64,000 nucleotides of DNA from Candidatus Nanoarchaeia archaeon (GCA_028279755.1 JANQNB010000011.1:130501-194500), one strand, 5' to 3'. Numbered from the stretch's first letter, positions 16,934 through 28,131 are shown. Numbers and translations: made by a program. The notes: generated by a model from the sequence alone, not told the origin.

Positions 16934-19853
16934 TTGGTCGGACTGTGTAATACGGACGGTTGGTAACAGCGGGCTGAAAATCTCGCCGAAGCTCGATTCT
17001 TACACCCCTGTCCCATCAACCCCATCTTCTATGGGGGTCCTCATGTCTCTTTTCGAGGAGGGCTTCGTGCTTAGATGCTTTCAGCACTTATCCCCGTAAC
17101 GCGTAGCTGCCGGGCGTGCCCTGCCGGACAACCCGTCGACCAGCGGCGTCGAGCCACCGTTCCTCTCGTACTAAGTGGTCCTTCCCCTCAGACATGCAAC
17201 ACATCCAGTAGATATCAAACATACTGCCTCACAGCGTACTGAACCCAGCTCACGATCCCTTTTGATGGGTGAACACCCCCACCCTTGGCCGCTTCTGCAC
17301 AGCCAGGATAGGAAGAGCCGACATCGATGTAGCAAGCCGCGCCGTCGATATGAGCTCTCGGGCGCGACAACTCTGTTATCCCCGGAGTAACTTTTTGGTC
17401 AACACTAGGCCCCAACAAGGAGCACTAATGGATCGCTAGGCCAAGCTTTCGCTACTGAAACTCGTCACGTTTGAATCCCAGTTAGGCCGGCTTTTGCCCT
17501 TGCACTCTACAACCGATTTCTGACCGGTTTGAGCCGACCTTTGGGCGCTATTGATATTTTTTCAACAGCGTGCCACCCCAGCCAAACTGTCCACCTACTG
17601 ATGTCCCGCGCTAGCGGTGAGTGGCGCAAAACTCAAAGAGAAGTGTTACATTGTCGTCTACACAAGAACTGGCGTCCTTGCTTAAGAAACTCCTTCTTAC
17701 GCTATACAACAAGCTTCACGTCACAACAACAGGCTACAGTAAAGTTTCACGGGGTCTTCGCTTCCCACTGGACGTCTCTGGCCTTTGCACCAGAATGGAA
17801 TGTTCGGAGGGTTCCGGTTAGGGACAGCGGAGATTTCGTTACGCCATTCATGCAGGCCGTCAATCAAACGGCAAGGCATTTCGCTACCTTAAGAGAGTTA
17901 TAGTTACTCCCGCCGTTTATCAGCCCTTAGCTCCCTTGGAAAGGAGTTTTAGGTACTGACACTGGGCAGACGTCACCAACTATACACACCATTCCTGGCT
18001 AGCAGATGGTTACGTTTTTGTTAAACAGTCGAACCTCCCTAGTCACTGCGCCCTACAAGCGCATCCATACGGATACACAAATAGGGACCCCTTATGCCGA
18101 AGGCACGGGGCGAATTTGCCGAATTCCCTTAACCGGATTATCCCTACTCGCCTTAGGCTACTCACCCAGGGGCACCTGTGCTGGTTCTGGGTATGGATAT
18201 CCATGATCTGTCCACGTTCCCTTTTCATGGGTTCCAGGCATCACCTGAACGATCCTACAGGACCGCTTTTCCCAGCATTACTCGAGTTCTCATCGTGACG
18301 ATACTCCCTCGACTTGCACTGGTTAACACACTTGGCAGCTTGTGTCAGGCTAGCCCGCAACGTCAGAAGCGTGGCTTGCGTTGCCGCACATACATAGATA
18401 GTACCGGAATATTAACCGGTTTCCCTTTCGCGAACACACTCCAACTAGGAGCTCGCTTAGGACCAACTAACCCTTCCCTGATCTGCATTGGGAAGGAACC
18501 CTTGCCCTTTCGGCGACGGTGATTCTCACACCGCTCTGTTCCTACTCTTACCAGGATTCTCATTCCTGCTCGGTTCACGTACACTTGCGAGCACGCTTTC
18601 GCCCAAGCAGGACGCCTGCCTACCACACGTCTTGCGACGGTCTACAGTATCGGTAGTCGCTTTAGCCCCGTCCATTTTCGGCACCCACACCCTTGACGAG
18701 TAAGCTGTTACGCACTTTTTAAAGGGTAGCTGCTTCTAAGCTAACCTCCTCGCTGTCTGTGGACATGGACAACCTTCACCCTTTCACACTGAAACGACAT
18801 TAGGGACCTTAACTGTAGTCTGGGTTGTTCCCCTCTTCCGACTCACCCTTACGACGAGCCGGCGTTTCCTTGCGTCAACGGCACACAAGCGTTCGGAGTT
18901 TGACAAGAAACCGAGGGCGGTAGCCCCCTAAATCCCCAATCAGTATCTCTACAACTCGCGTCACCTCAACAAAGACTAGACTACGGCCTATTTCGGCAGG
19001 AACCAGCTATCGCCGGTCTCGATTGGCTTTTCACCCCTACGCCCAGATTACGAGAGCACTTGCACGTAGCACCTCTACGGGCCTCCACGAAGTTTTACCT
19101 TCGCTTCACCCTATCCAGGCGTAGCTCGACCGGTTTCGGGTCGTGTCCAGGTGACTTGAGGCGCTTTCACACCTTAGCCCTCATTGCTTGCGGCCATTCG
19201 CTTTCGCTACGACTCCCCCTTTACGGGTTAGTCTCGCCACACAGACACACTCCCTGGCTCGTTATTCAAAACGGACGGCGCACGCCCGAAGACGCGCGCC
19301 CCTCTATACCTTGCAGGTTTCGAGATCTTTTCACTCTCTGTGAAGAGTGCTTTTCAGCGTTCCCTCACGGTACTGTACGCTATCGGACTCGAGTCGTATT
19401 TACGGTTGGAGCTTGTTGTGCCCCAAATTCATGCCCCATTTCCAAGGAGCCTTACTCAGGAGACTTCCACTGCCGTCCACTTTTCCAGTACGGGGCTTTC
19501 ACCCTCTCCGGCACGCCATTCCAGGCGACTTCTCGTCTAGTGACGAGGCATAAAAGGAAGTCCTGCAACACCACATCTCCTACATCTCTCAATGCAGGAT
19601 TCAGTTTGCCGTCAGACGCTTTCACTCGCCGTTACTCACGCCATCCCAATTGGTTTCTTTTCCTGTCGGTACTCAGATGTTTCACTCCCCGACGTTAGCT
19701 AACCTTACGGTTTTTGAAGGAAGTCCTATTCGGAAATCCCGGGTTCAAAGGCCACATGCACCTCGCCCGGGCTTATCGCAGCTTGTCACGTCCTTCATCG
19801 CCGTCTCGAGCCAAGCTGTCCACCTACAAGGGTTGGAACAGTCTTTAACCTAA
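16934..19853 (-). rRNA. rrl: 23S ribosomal RNA
   Basis: About 2.92 kb of conserved large-subunit rRNA on the minus strand. Recognisable parts are the 5' end near 19853 (GGTTAAAGACTGTTCC ... GGTGGA), the peptidyl-transferase region, the sarcin-ricin region near 17150 (AGTACGAGAGGAAC in sense) and the 3' domain near 17050. Ends are inferred from the flanking processing stem (16909-16933 with 19877-19903), so they are approximate by about 10-20 nt. No intron-like insertion is evident. ORFs listed over this interval are artefacts. Confidence 0.95.
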
Positions 19854-19876
19854 GATTGAATCATGGGATTCAATCC

Positions 19877-19903
19877 GTGACATATTGCTCCTCTGCACGG
19901 TTC
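19877..19903 (-). other. 23S rRNA processing stem, 5' strand
   Basis: GAACCGTGCAGAGGAGCAATATGTCAC on the minus strand pairs with 16909-16933 across the 23S gene. This is the 5' arm of the pre-23S processing helix. Confidence 0.7.
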
Positions 19904-20089
19904 TCATCGAACGCGAAACAACGCCCGCCTCAGCGGCAAGCACTGCTTTGCCATCTTGCGATGCACTGTCCCGGGGGGGACGGTTCTAAAACCCTTAACC
20001 CGTCAACATACATTGACGAGCCGCACTCGTGATAGTTGAGTATGATTTGTGAATAGAGACTGGACCCAGCGGAAAGATTTCCTGGGGTG

Positions 20090-20112
20090 CCATTTCAGCT
20101 TCGCTGAAATGG
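20090..20112 (-). repeat. 10-bp perfect hairpin at the tRNA-Ala 3' end
   Basis: CCATTTCAGC-TTC-GCTGAAATGG is a perfect inverted repeat. Its right arm includes the last three bases of tRNA-Ala (CCA in sense), so the hairpin and the tRNA acceptor stem compete for the same bases. A processing or timing element in the 16S-23S spacer is possible. Confidence 0.6.
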
Positions 20113-20183
20113 ACCCGTCGGGATTTGAACCCGAAGCCTTCCCGTTGCAAACGGGACGCTCTACCAGGTTGAGCTACGAGCCC
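20110..20183 (-). tRNA. tRNA-Ala (TGC) in the rRNA spacer
   Basis: A 74-nt cloverleaf between 16S and 23S: acceptor GGGCTCG/CGGGTCC with G-T pairs, D arm GCTC...GAGC, anticodon stem TCCCG/CGGGA with loop TTTGCAA (anticodon TGC), T arm CGGGTTCAAATCCCG, discriminator A. tRNA-Ala(TGC) in this position is typical of euryarchaeal and many DPANN rRNA operons. No intron. Confidence 0.93.
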
Positions 20184-20250
20184 AGAATGAATAGGAATGG
20201 TAGGCGTGTGACCCAAAAAGATGTTCGGCCAATCGTGAGATTGGAAAAAA

Positions 20251-21704
<1,454 letters not shown>

Positions 21705-22030
21705 CTCGTGTCAAAGACATTTGAAGCCGCGTCTCTGAACATTGACATCCTGTTTATTTTCGTTCGCAATTTATTTTGAAACTCTTTTGTCACAAAGAAT
21801 TGTCAAGGGTCTTGTATCTGAGCAGATACATATAGAGAATAAATTCTCTACCACGCCTACCAAGCATACCTGATTGCTAGCTCAGGCATGAACATGCTAT
21901 GCGCTACCACAGAAGTGGTCGTACCTTGCCGCTGCGCTTCTCGGTTGCTCCGCGCGTGTTGCGGCAGATGGAGGTGATAGCCATCGTTCGATGGCAGGAC
22001 ACCCGACGTTTCAGGCGCCCATCCAAATGC
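21705..22030 (-). other. Structured pre-16S rRNA leader
   Basis: About 325 nt between the predicted transcription start and 16S contain no ORF. They hold several perfect hairpins: GCCATCGTTCGATGGC (21980-21995, with an outer GGTG/CACC pairing), ACCAC-AGAA-GTGGT (~21905-21918), CCTGA...TCAGG (~21870-21887) and AGAGAATAAATTCTCT (~21834-21849). This is the rRNA operon leader; part may be the 16S processing helix. Confidence 0.6.
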
Positions 22031-22053
22031 GCAGCCCCGTGGAGAAGACGTCT

Positions 22054-22073
22054 CTTTATAAACCTTTATATGT
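22054..22073 (-). promoter_or_regulatory. Tandem TATA boxes of the rRNA operon
   Basis: On the minus strand ACATATAAAGG and GGTTTATAAAG follow each other, giving two possible TATA boxes about 350 nt upstream of 16S. Transcription is expected near 22030. A dual or strong promoter is consistent with rRNA synthesis. Confidence 0.6.
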
Positions 22074-22217
22074 TAGAGCATATGTTGCGAGCATAAAAAC
22101 CCCTGCCCCAGCAACAATATGACGTCTTCCGAACAACGGGGTATGGTAGATTATTGGTAAAATTGATTTATAAAGTTTGTGAAGCATTTAAAAATAAACT
22201 GAAAAAATTGCATGGGC

Positions 22218-22463
22218 TCATATGATAGAACCAACAGCAGCGATCACTACTCGGATATCATCGATGGAAAGCAATCCATAAGCTGCTAGATAGGCGACAA
22301 CTGAAATCAATATCAGTAACAGAAGCACGAGGACACCCTTGTAATGAGTACCTAAATACCTTATGGTACCGTCCAACAACTTCAGAAGACAGCATAGCCA
22401 ATTCACGAAGGAACTCACTAATTCTACTGTAGCGACACTCAATTTCTGATTTGACGATTTCAT
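22218..22463 (-). CDS. Small membrane protein, unknown
   Basis: An 81-residue protein with a long hydrophobic segment near residues 43-64 (GVLVLLLLILISVVAYLAAYG) and a possible shorter one at the C-terminus. I recognise no family. It lies 8 nt after the 22472 gene and is probably co-transcribed with it. Its codon and base composition is more AT-rich than the housekeeping genes, like the rest of this accessory block. Confidence 0.5.
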   Translation of the reverse strand: MKSSNQKLSVATVELVSSFVNWLCCLLKLLDGTIRYLGTHYKGVLVLLLLILISVVAYLAAYGLLSIDDIRVVIAAVGSII

Positions 22464-22471
22464 CTCACATG

Positions 22472-22855
22472 CTACTTCCTCAGCTTTATCACAAGCAATC
22501 TACCAAGTTTACGGTCATCATACTCGATCGCTTCATATCGATCACAATACTTTTCATAATCAATGCCATATCGCTTGAAAAAGGCCTTACACTGGAATAA
22601 ACCATATGATGGCCTTGGATACTGAATCTTGAGCATGCCGTGTGACCTCTCTTTGCTAAAGAAAAAGCCGATATAAACATTATTCACATCTTGAGCGTAC
22701 GTCAACCCCACATATGCTGGTTTGTCGCCCATATATTTGCTCACAAAGGAGTTGTTGAAGCCCACTCCACCCTTGGAATGGATGCTCACCACAGGATCTC
22801 TGGAGGGAGCACCCTTGCCAGAGACGAACTTTTCAAATTCCAGATTCCCATCCAT
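22472..22855 (-). CDS. Small unknown protein (GFN..FV / FFKRYGIDY type)
   Basis: A 127-residue protein. The pattern GVGFNNSFVSKYMG ... AYVGLTYAQDVNNVYIGFFF ... CKAFFKRYGIDYEKY resembles small hypothetical proteins common in phage and archaeal accessory regions, with an N-terminal beta hairpin and a C-terminal helix. I do not know a function. The start is ATG 22855, preceded by GGAG and with a TATA-like GTATTAAATA near 22896-22906; the nine upstream track residues are dropped. Confidence 0.55.
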   Translation of the reverse strand: MDGNLEFEKFVSGKGAPSRDPVVSIHSKGGVGFNNSFVSKYMGDKPAYVGLTYAQDVNNVYIGFFFSKERSHGMLKIQYPRPSYGLFQCKAFFKRYGIDYEKYCDRYEAIEYDDRKLGRLLVIKLRK

Positions 22856-23248
22856 AATATCACGCTCCGTTATCAACAACAAGAAGCTTCGTATGAGTAT
22901 TTAATACTTTCCCATATTATTCATAGACTACTAACAAAAATTACCCCACATAAGCCATTATTGACAAATAACGGTGGAATTCGACTGTTATCTGCCGAAC
23001 ACAACTTTTGATACGGAACCCAATTCTCTCCTCGTTAGAGGTGTTCAATGATCTTAAGGCCGCAAGCTGAGAGCTCCTAATGCCGCGAAACAAATTGAGT
23101 TTTTAACTTCGAAGATTAGAGGCAGTCCCGAAGCTAGCCTTCCGAGGATTGAGGGTCTACAACCGTTAGACTTGCGAGAAATGAGCAGGAGTTAATATAA
23201 TGGATATGCCATTTGTCCAATTGATGCACTGGCCAACCATCATGAAAG
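22856..23248. other. Intergenic region before the restriction-modification genes
   Basis: About 390 bases without a supported gene. It holds the divergent promoter of the 22855 gene, an imperfect inverted repeat (ATAACGGTGGAATTCGACTGTTAT, 22968-22991), and a 23-nt segment (23023-23045) nearly identical to the leader of the surface gene at 25753. Nothing else was identified. Confidence 0.5.
23023..23045 (+). repeat. Left copy of direct repeat flanking the R-M genes
   Basis: ATTCTCTCCTCGTTAGAGGTGTT matches ATTCTCTCCTCGTTGGGGGTGGTT at 25725-25748, with 14 identical leading bases. The pair brackets the R-M cassette. Confidence 0.5.
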
Positions 23249-23250
23249 GA

Positions 23251-23260
23251 TTTATAAATA
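23251..23260 (+). promoter_or_regulatory. TATA box of the restriction endonuclease gene
   Basis: TTTATAAATA centred about 29 nt before ATG 23284. It lies inside the N-terminal extension given by the ORF track and decides the start. Confidence 0.65.
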
Positions 23261-23283
23261 AGTTTCTGGCTATCAGGTCTAGG

Positions 23284-24015
23284 ATGGTAGGTCACAAATC
23301 TCCGTATGAAGTAGAGATCCGTAAAGCGGTTGAGTATTTCTGGTCAACGAGAGAGAAACAGGCTTCTTCACAGAAGGAGCGGCAAGTCCGAGATCAAGGA
23401 ACGCGCGGTGCCGTAACTGGCGGGAAGCAGATGGACGGCTTTGTTGCACTCTTGCGAAAAATTGCTATAGATATGGGCGTTCCTCAGGACTGCATTTATG
23501 TTCGGGGCAATGAATTGCCAGGCTATTTCCGAGCAACCAAAGACTGGGATTTCATCATTATTTCGCCAAAAAAACACCTGATATGCTGCATCGAAATGAA
23601 ATCGCAGGTTGGCTCATTCGGCAATAACTTCAACAATCGCACCGAAGAGGCCTTGGGCAGTGCAGTTGATATCTGGACAGCGTTCCGAGAGGGTGCATTC
23701 TCAAGTCAAGAAGCTCCGTGGCTCGGCTATCTCATCGTTGTCGAGAAATCAAAAAAGAGTATGGCATCTGTCAGAATTAGAGAGCCACATTTTTCCGCGC
23801 TAACAGAGTTTAAGGATACTTCCTATCTCGATCGATACAAGATTCTCTGCACTAAACTCGTCATGGAGCGTCATTACACGAGCGCAGCTCTCATTTGGAC
23901 TGCTCGAACAGAGAACAAAGCGGATTTCGGCTATCTCGACGAAACGACCTCTATGAGTAATTTCGTTGATTCCTTCATTGGTTATCTGAAAGGGAAACAA
24001 GTCGAGTGGAGTTAA
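23284..24015 (+). CDS. XhoI/PaeR7I-family type II restriction endonuclease
   Basis: A 243-residue protein matching the XhoI/PaeR7I family through its core: RGAVTGGKQMDGFV, ELPGYFRATKDWDFII, then IEMKSQVGSFGNNFNNRTEEA. WD...(I)ExK supplies the PD-(D/E)xK catalytic residues. Known members cut CTCGAG; the specificity here is inferred from similarity. ATG 23284 lies 29 nt from a strong TATA box and gives the family length (~246), so the extra 28 track residues are probably not translated. The gene ends 4 nt before the methyltransferase. Such compact R-M pairs are usually acquired horizontally. Confidence 0.92.
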   Translation: MVGHKSPYEVEIRKAVEYFWSTREKQASSQKERQVRDQGTRGAVTGGKQMDGFVALLRKIAIDMGVPQDCIYVRGNELPGYFRATKDWDFIIISPKKHLICCIEMKSQVGSFGNNFNNRTEEALGSAVDIWTAFREGAFSSQEAPWLGYLIVVEKSKKSMASVRIREPHFSALTEFKDTSYLDRYKILCTKLVMERHYTSAALIWTARTENKADFGYLDETTSMSNFVDSFIGYLKGKQVEWS

Positions 24016-24019
24016 TTAA

Positions 24020-25663
24020 ATGGTATATAGTAATCGTGCCCGAGGTGGCGTACACGGCTCGGTCGACACAAAGAAAGAAGTCATCCGATCGATGTATCGA
24101 TTGGCCGGAGTGACTACTCATAAGAATCTTAGCACTTTCAAGATTCTTGATCCGGCCGGAGGAGATGGGCGTTTCATCGTGGAGTACCTGAGATTGCTCT
24201 GGAACTCTGCGAAGAAAAATAAATTTGATTTTGCAGCTGCGTTGCCAAATGTGAGAATCACAGAGATTGACAAGAAAAAATGTGAAAACATCCGCTCAAG
24301 CATCAAGGAATTCTTGAAGCAGAACGGCATTTCCATTAAACAATCTGTACTTGACACAATGATTGTTCAGGGCGATTTTCTCGATCAGCATTTTTTCGGC
24401 GGGCAGTTCGATTTAATCATCGGAAATCCACCATATATCCGCTATGATAACATTCCTGACATGCAAAAGAAAAGATATCGGAAGATGTTCTCCACTTTCA
24501 GACATAGAAGCGATATCTACATCGCTTTTTTCCAGAAATCCTTCGAGCTTCTGAGTAAACAAGGAAAAGTTTGCTTCATCTGCGCGAACAGGTGGTTGAG
24601 AAGCCAATACGGAGAACCTATACGACAGGCAATCGCTAAAGAATATGCCATACCTGTGATTATTAACATGGAAGAAGCCGACGCTTTCGACGAGAAAGTC
24701 GATGCCTACCCCGCAATTACCATATTCGAGAAAGAGAAAAAAGGGGATTTCGTTCGCTATTACGACATTAACAACATCAAACTACTTGACAAAATATCTG
24801 TGAATCAGGAAGCTGTTAACTATACTAAGCTTCCTCAGCCCGTGGACGGTAACTGGGAGAGTATATTCATGTCCGACCTCCACGCGGATGACCGCTTCGC
24901 ATTCCTCGAAGAACAGGGATTCAGTTTGGGAATTGGTGTAGCAACCGGTGCCGATAAGGTTTTTATCGGAAAAACTCTGCCCGAAAAAATTGAGAAGGAT
25001 CTGCTCTTACCTTTGATTGTTTCCAGAGATATAAATGATGGTGTGGTAGAGTGGTCTGGTAATTACTTGCTCAATCCTTACGCTGAGAATGGAGAAGTAA
25101 TCGATCTTGATGCATACCCTCGAGCGAAAAAGTATTTTGAACAGCACAAAGAGCAATTATCTGCCCGCCACGTCGGGAAGAAGTCTCCCGATAAGTGGTA
25201 CAAGACAATCGACAAGGTGAAAGCAGACCTCACTGCGAAACCAAAACTTATTCTGCCAGATATGAAAAAAAATTCCATTTTTGTTATTGAAGAAGGCAAG
25301 TTTTATCCGCACCACAATCTTTACTACATCACTAACGATATGGAAGAGAACTTAGCAATCTTGGGTGCAATACTCAACACGGATTTCGTGATGAGCCAGA
25401 TGGAGCACATCAGTAACAAGATGAACGGTGGTTATGTGCGCTGGCAAGCCCAGAATCTAAGAAAAATCAAGATTCCTCGACTGGAAAAACTCAGCGAAGC
25501 ACAGAGATCTGCTCTCTTGAAATCCTACCATGAACGAGACCCAAAACTTGCAGAACAAGCTATTAATTCGTACACTTCTAAGACTGGTGCAGAGACAACA
25601 GATTTCCTAGCTCCCAACTCCCAAAGTAAAATTCGAACTTCGTTAAACACTCGTTGTGTGTAA
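24020..25663 (+). CDS. N6-adenine DNA methyltransferase of the XhoI/PaeR7I-type R-M system
   Basis: A 547-residue protein. Motif I is LDPAGGDGRFIVEYL (AdoMet binding) and motif IV is NPPYIRYD, the signature of N6-adenine MTases of the Eco57I/PaeR7I type. The C-terminal half should carry the target-recognition domain. It would methylate the adenine of CTCGAG and protect the host; many CTCGAG sites occur in the window, for example in the 16S gene. ATG 24020 follows the nuclease stop by 4 nt, so the pair is one operon. Confidence 0.92.
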   Translation: MVYSNRARGGVHGSVDTKKEVIRSMYRLAGVTTHKNLSTFKILDPAGGDGRFIVEYLRLLWNSAKKNKFDFAAALPNVRITEIDKKKCENIRSSIKEFLKQNGISIKQSVLDTMIVQGDFLDQHFFGGQFDLIIGNPPYIRYDNIPDMQKKRYRKMFSTFRHRSDIYIAFFQKSFELLSKQGKVCFICANRWLRSQYGEPIRQAIAKEYAIPVIINMEEADAFDEKVDAYPAITIFEKEKKGDFVRYYDINNIKLLDKISVNQEAVNYTKLPQPVDGNWESIFMSDLHADDRFAFLEEQGFSLGIGVATGADKVFIGKTLPEKIEKDLLLPLIVSRDINDGVVEWSGNYLLNPYAENGEVIDLDAYPRAKKYFEQHKEQLSARHVGKKSPDKWYKTIDKVKADLTAKPKLILPDMKKNSIFVIEEGKFYPHHNLYYITNDMEENLAILGAILNTDFVMSQMEHISNKMNGGYVRWQAQNLRKIKIPRLEKLSEAQRSALLKSYHERDPKLAEQAINSYTSKTGAETTDFLAPNSQSKIRTSLNTRCV

Positions 25664-25724
25664 CTAGTTATGCTTTATAAAGAAAAACGCGCCCACCCCA
25701 ACCAAATCTTTTTATAAAATCTCT

Positions 25725-25748
25725 ATTCTCTCCTCGTTGGGGGTGGTT
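25725..25748 (+). repeat. Right copy of direct repeat flanking the R-M genes
   Basis: ATTCTCTCCTCGTTGGGGGTGGTT forms the 5' leader of the surface protein at 25753 and nearly repeats 23023-23045. Confidence 0.5.
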
Positions 25749-25752
25749 GCAG

Positions 25753-28131
25753 ATGCGATGCGTGCAGCGACTATGTGTGATTCTGATTGTGGCTATGTTT
25801 ATGCTCTCAGCTGTGAGTGCTGAGACCGATTTCTATGGCTTTGGCGAGAAGCAGGCAGAGCCGACGATACCGAAGGATAGTCTGACTGATGATGATTATG
25901 ATCCTGACACTGATCCTGATCTCGAAGAGTTCGATAAGTTCATGGAAGGCCTCGAAGAGCAGGAACAAGGTGGCGCCGCAGGACAAGGTGATGGTGATGA
26001 TGGTCTTGGTGATGGTGGTGAAGGTGGCACCCCTACTCCTGACGCTGGCGCTACCGACGCCTCTGGCATCCAGAAGGATCCGAACTGTCCTGAATGCGAT
26101 CCGATCTATGACATGCTCGAACTCGCACGTGCGGAACTCCAGGAACTCAAGGACGCGATCGAGGAAGCAGAACTCGCAATCAAGCATTACATGGAAGAGC
26201 TGCAGGACTTCGAAGAACCCAGTAGTTCTGCCTCAAGCGGCGGCACAACCCTGACCTCAAGCGATCTTAAAGTGCGGGACTGGGCTCGACAACACGTCTG
26301 GCAACAATACCAGGATGGCGACCTAACCGCGCAGCAAGTTGAGGATTTCTGGGAGAACATCGATAATGAAGATCTCAGCGAGTACGAGGATGCGTATCGC
26401 GATGATATCCAGGCTGATATTGACGAATGGACTGACTACAAGAAAGAGCTGATGGATTATCTCGAAACCTACACTGAAACAGTGGAGGAATGGGAGCACG
26501 CCTATGCTGACTGCCTGGACAAGTGCAAGAAGGGCGAGAAGGTCGACATGGGCGTCTACGGTCTTGGCGGGAATTGGTTCGGTGACATGATGGAAGCCTT
26601 GGGCGGCATCTTCGGTGGCGGCGGCGAAGAGGAAGAAGAGCCTGCTGAGCCAGACAAGCCAGAAGGCCCTGACAAGCCTGCTGAAGGACCACAGGTAGGC
26701 GAGGGAGAAGCAGAATCACCGCCTGAAACTGAAGGCAGTTCTGAATGCCCAGAATGCGATCCAATAAAAGCCCTGCTTGAACTGGCACAGTGGGAGTACG
26801 ACCAGCTGAAGGCTGACGAGGCAGAAGCAGAACTGGCAATTAGAGACTACATGAATGAGCTGCAGGACTTCGAAGAACCGTCAAGCTCAGCCTCAAGCGG
26901 CGGGAGAACACTGACGTCAACCGATCTCAAAGTGCGCGACTGGGCACGTGCGCACGCCTGGGAAAAATACCAGAACGGCGACCTAACGGCGCAAGAAGTG
27001 GAGGATTTCTGGGAAAACATCGATAACGAAGACCTGAGCGAATACGAAGATATGTACCGCGACGATATCCAAGCTGATATCGACGAGTGGACTGAGTGGC
27101 TCAAGAACATCCAGGACCAGCTCGAACCAGCCTACGATGCAGTCCAGGAATGGGATGCTGCGTACAAGGATTGCCTCGAAAAGTGCAAGAAGGGCGAGAA
27201 GGTCGACATGGGTGTGTACGGCTTTGATGTCGGCTTCTTCGACGGCTTCATCAACTGGATCGGCGAGATGTTCGGTGGCGGCACCACTTCTGAGGATGAT
27301 GACCCTGAAGGCACAGAGACTGAACTGGATGATGACGGTGCACCCAATGATGAAGACTACGACCCTGAAACCGATCCGGACATGGAAGAGTTCGACGAGT
27401 GGGTTGAGGAACTTGAAGAGCGAGAAGCTGATGACTCGGACGCTGTCCCAACAGAGCCAGAGGACAGCTCCTTGACTGGGGACGACTACGATCCAGAGAC
27501 TGATCCAGACCTTGACGATCTCGACGAGTTTGTCGAAGAGCTTGAAGAGCAGGAAGGCTGCCAAGGCAGCACCGATATCAAGGACGTGTGCGAGAGCACG
27601 TGTGACGTGGGCAATTGTGAATTCGCGAGTACTGCAGACAATGGCGACAAGTGCTACAGCTGCGTTGAACCAGAATGCCCTGATGGCACGTTCGACAGCG
27701 AGAGCGCCTGCGAATCCAGCTGCGAATTAGGGGATTGCGAGTGGGAAAAGGAAGATGGCAAGAAGTGCTGGAGCTGTGAGAAGAACTGCTTCAAGGTGTG
27801 CGACAACCTCGAGATGAGCTATGATCCCTTCGACCACACCGACTCGATCGAGGACCAGTTGGAAGGCTATGAGTGCGTCAGCAGCGTCACGATACAGCTG
27901 CCGAACAACGTGCAGACCGACGACTGCTTCTGCCACGGCACGCAAGCGCCAAGCATGACCTTTGACGAGACCACGCCGGATTGCACAGGCACAGCCTGCG
28001 GCGACGTGCCATGCAACGAAGAAGTCAGTTGCCAGGTCGGCGACGATCTCGTCACTGTGAGCTGCGTCTGGGGCGGCTGGGACAAGCTGGACCAGTACCT
28101 CTACCAGGCGAGTGTTGGCGTGGCAGGATAA
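25753..28131 (+). CDS. Secreted acidic protein with two ~220-residue internal repeats
   Basis: A 792-residue protein with a signal peptide (ending SAVSA). Two long repeats (about residues 110-285 and 333-510) each start with CPECDP, continue as helical coiled coil, and share DLKVRDWAR, NIDNEDLSEYED and CKKGEKVDMGVYG. Three acidic modules of the type DYDPETDPDLEE...EELEE lie at the N-terminus and after the second repeat, and a Cys-rich tail (about 20 Cys) ends the protein. Ca2+-binding or S-layer-associated roles are possible but not shown. I chose ATG 25753 over TTG 25747; the TATA box is TTTTTATAAAAT (~25709-25718). Confidence 0.8.
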   Translation: MRCVQRLCVILIVAMFMLSAVSAETDFYGFGEKQAEPTIPKDSLTDDDYDPDTDPDLEEFDKFMEGLEEQEQGGAAGQGDGDDGLGDGGEGGTPTPDAGATDASGIQKDPNCPECDPIYDMLELARAELQELKDAIEEAELAIKHYMEELQDFEEPSSSASSGGTTLTSSDLKVRDWARQHVWQQYQDGDLTAQQVEDFWENIDNEDLSEYEDAYRDDIQADIDEWTDYKKELMDYLETYTETVEEWEHAYADCLDKCKKGEKVDMGVYGLGGNWFGDMMEALGGIFGGGGEEEEEPAEPDKPEGPDKPAEGPQVGEGEAESPPETEGSSECPECDPIKALLELAQWEYDQLKADEAEAELAIRDYMNELQDFEEPSSSASSGGRTLTSTDLKVRDWARAHAWEKYQNGDLTAQEVEDFWENIDNEDLSEYEDMYRDDIQADIDEWTEWLKNIQDQLEPAYDAVQEWDAAYKDCLEKCKKGEKVDMGVYGFDVGFFDGFINWIGEMFGGGTTSEDDDPEGTETELDDDGAPNDEDYDPETDPDMEEFDEWVEELEEREADDSDAVPTEPEDSSLTGDDYDPETDPDLDDLDEFVEELEEQEGCQGSTDIKDVCESTCDVGNCEFASTADNGDKCYSCVEPECPDGTFDSESACESSCELGDCEWEKEDGKKCWSCEKNCFKVCDNLEMSYDPFDHTDSIEDQLEGYECVSSVTIQLPNNVQTDDCFCHGTQAPSMTFDETTPDCTGTACGDVPCNEEVSCQVGDDLVTVSCVWGGWDKLDQYLYQASVGVAG

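Noticed and set aside
16840-16935. Possible 5S rRNA after 23S
   Set aside because: No 5S consensus is visible after the 23S 3' end; 5S must lie elsewhere.
23200-23283. N-terminal extension of the restriction enzyme in the ORF track
   Set aside because: A strong TATA box lies inside it, and the family length and homology begin at 23284.
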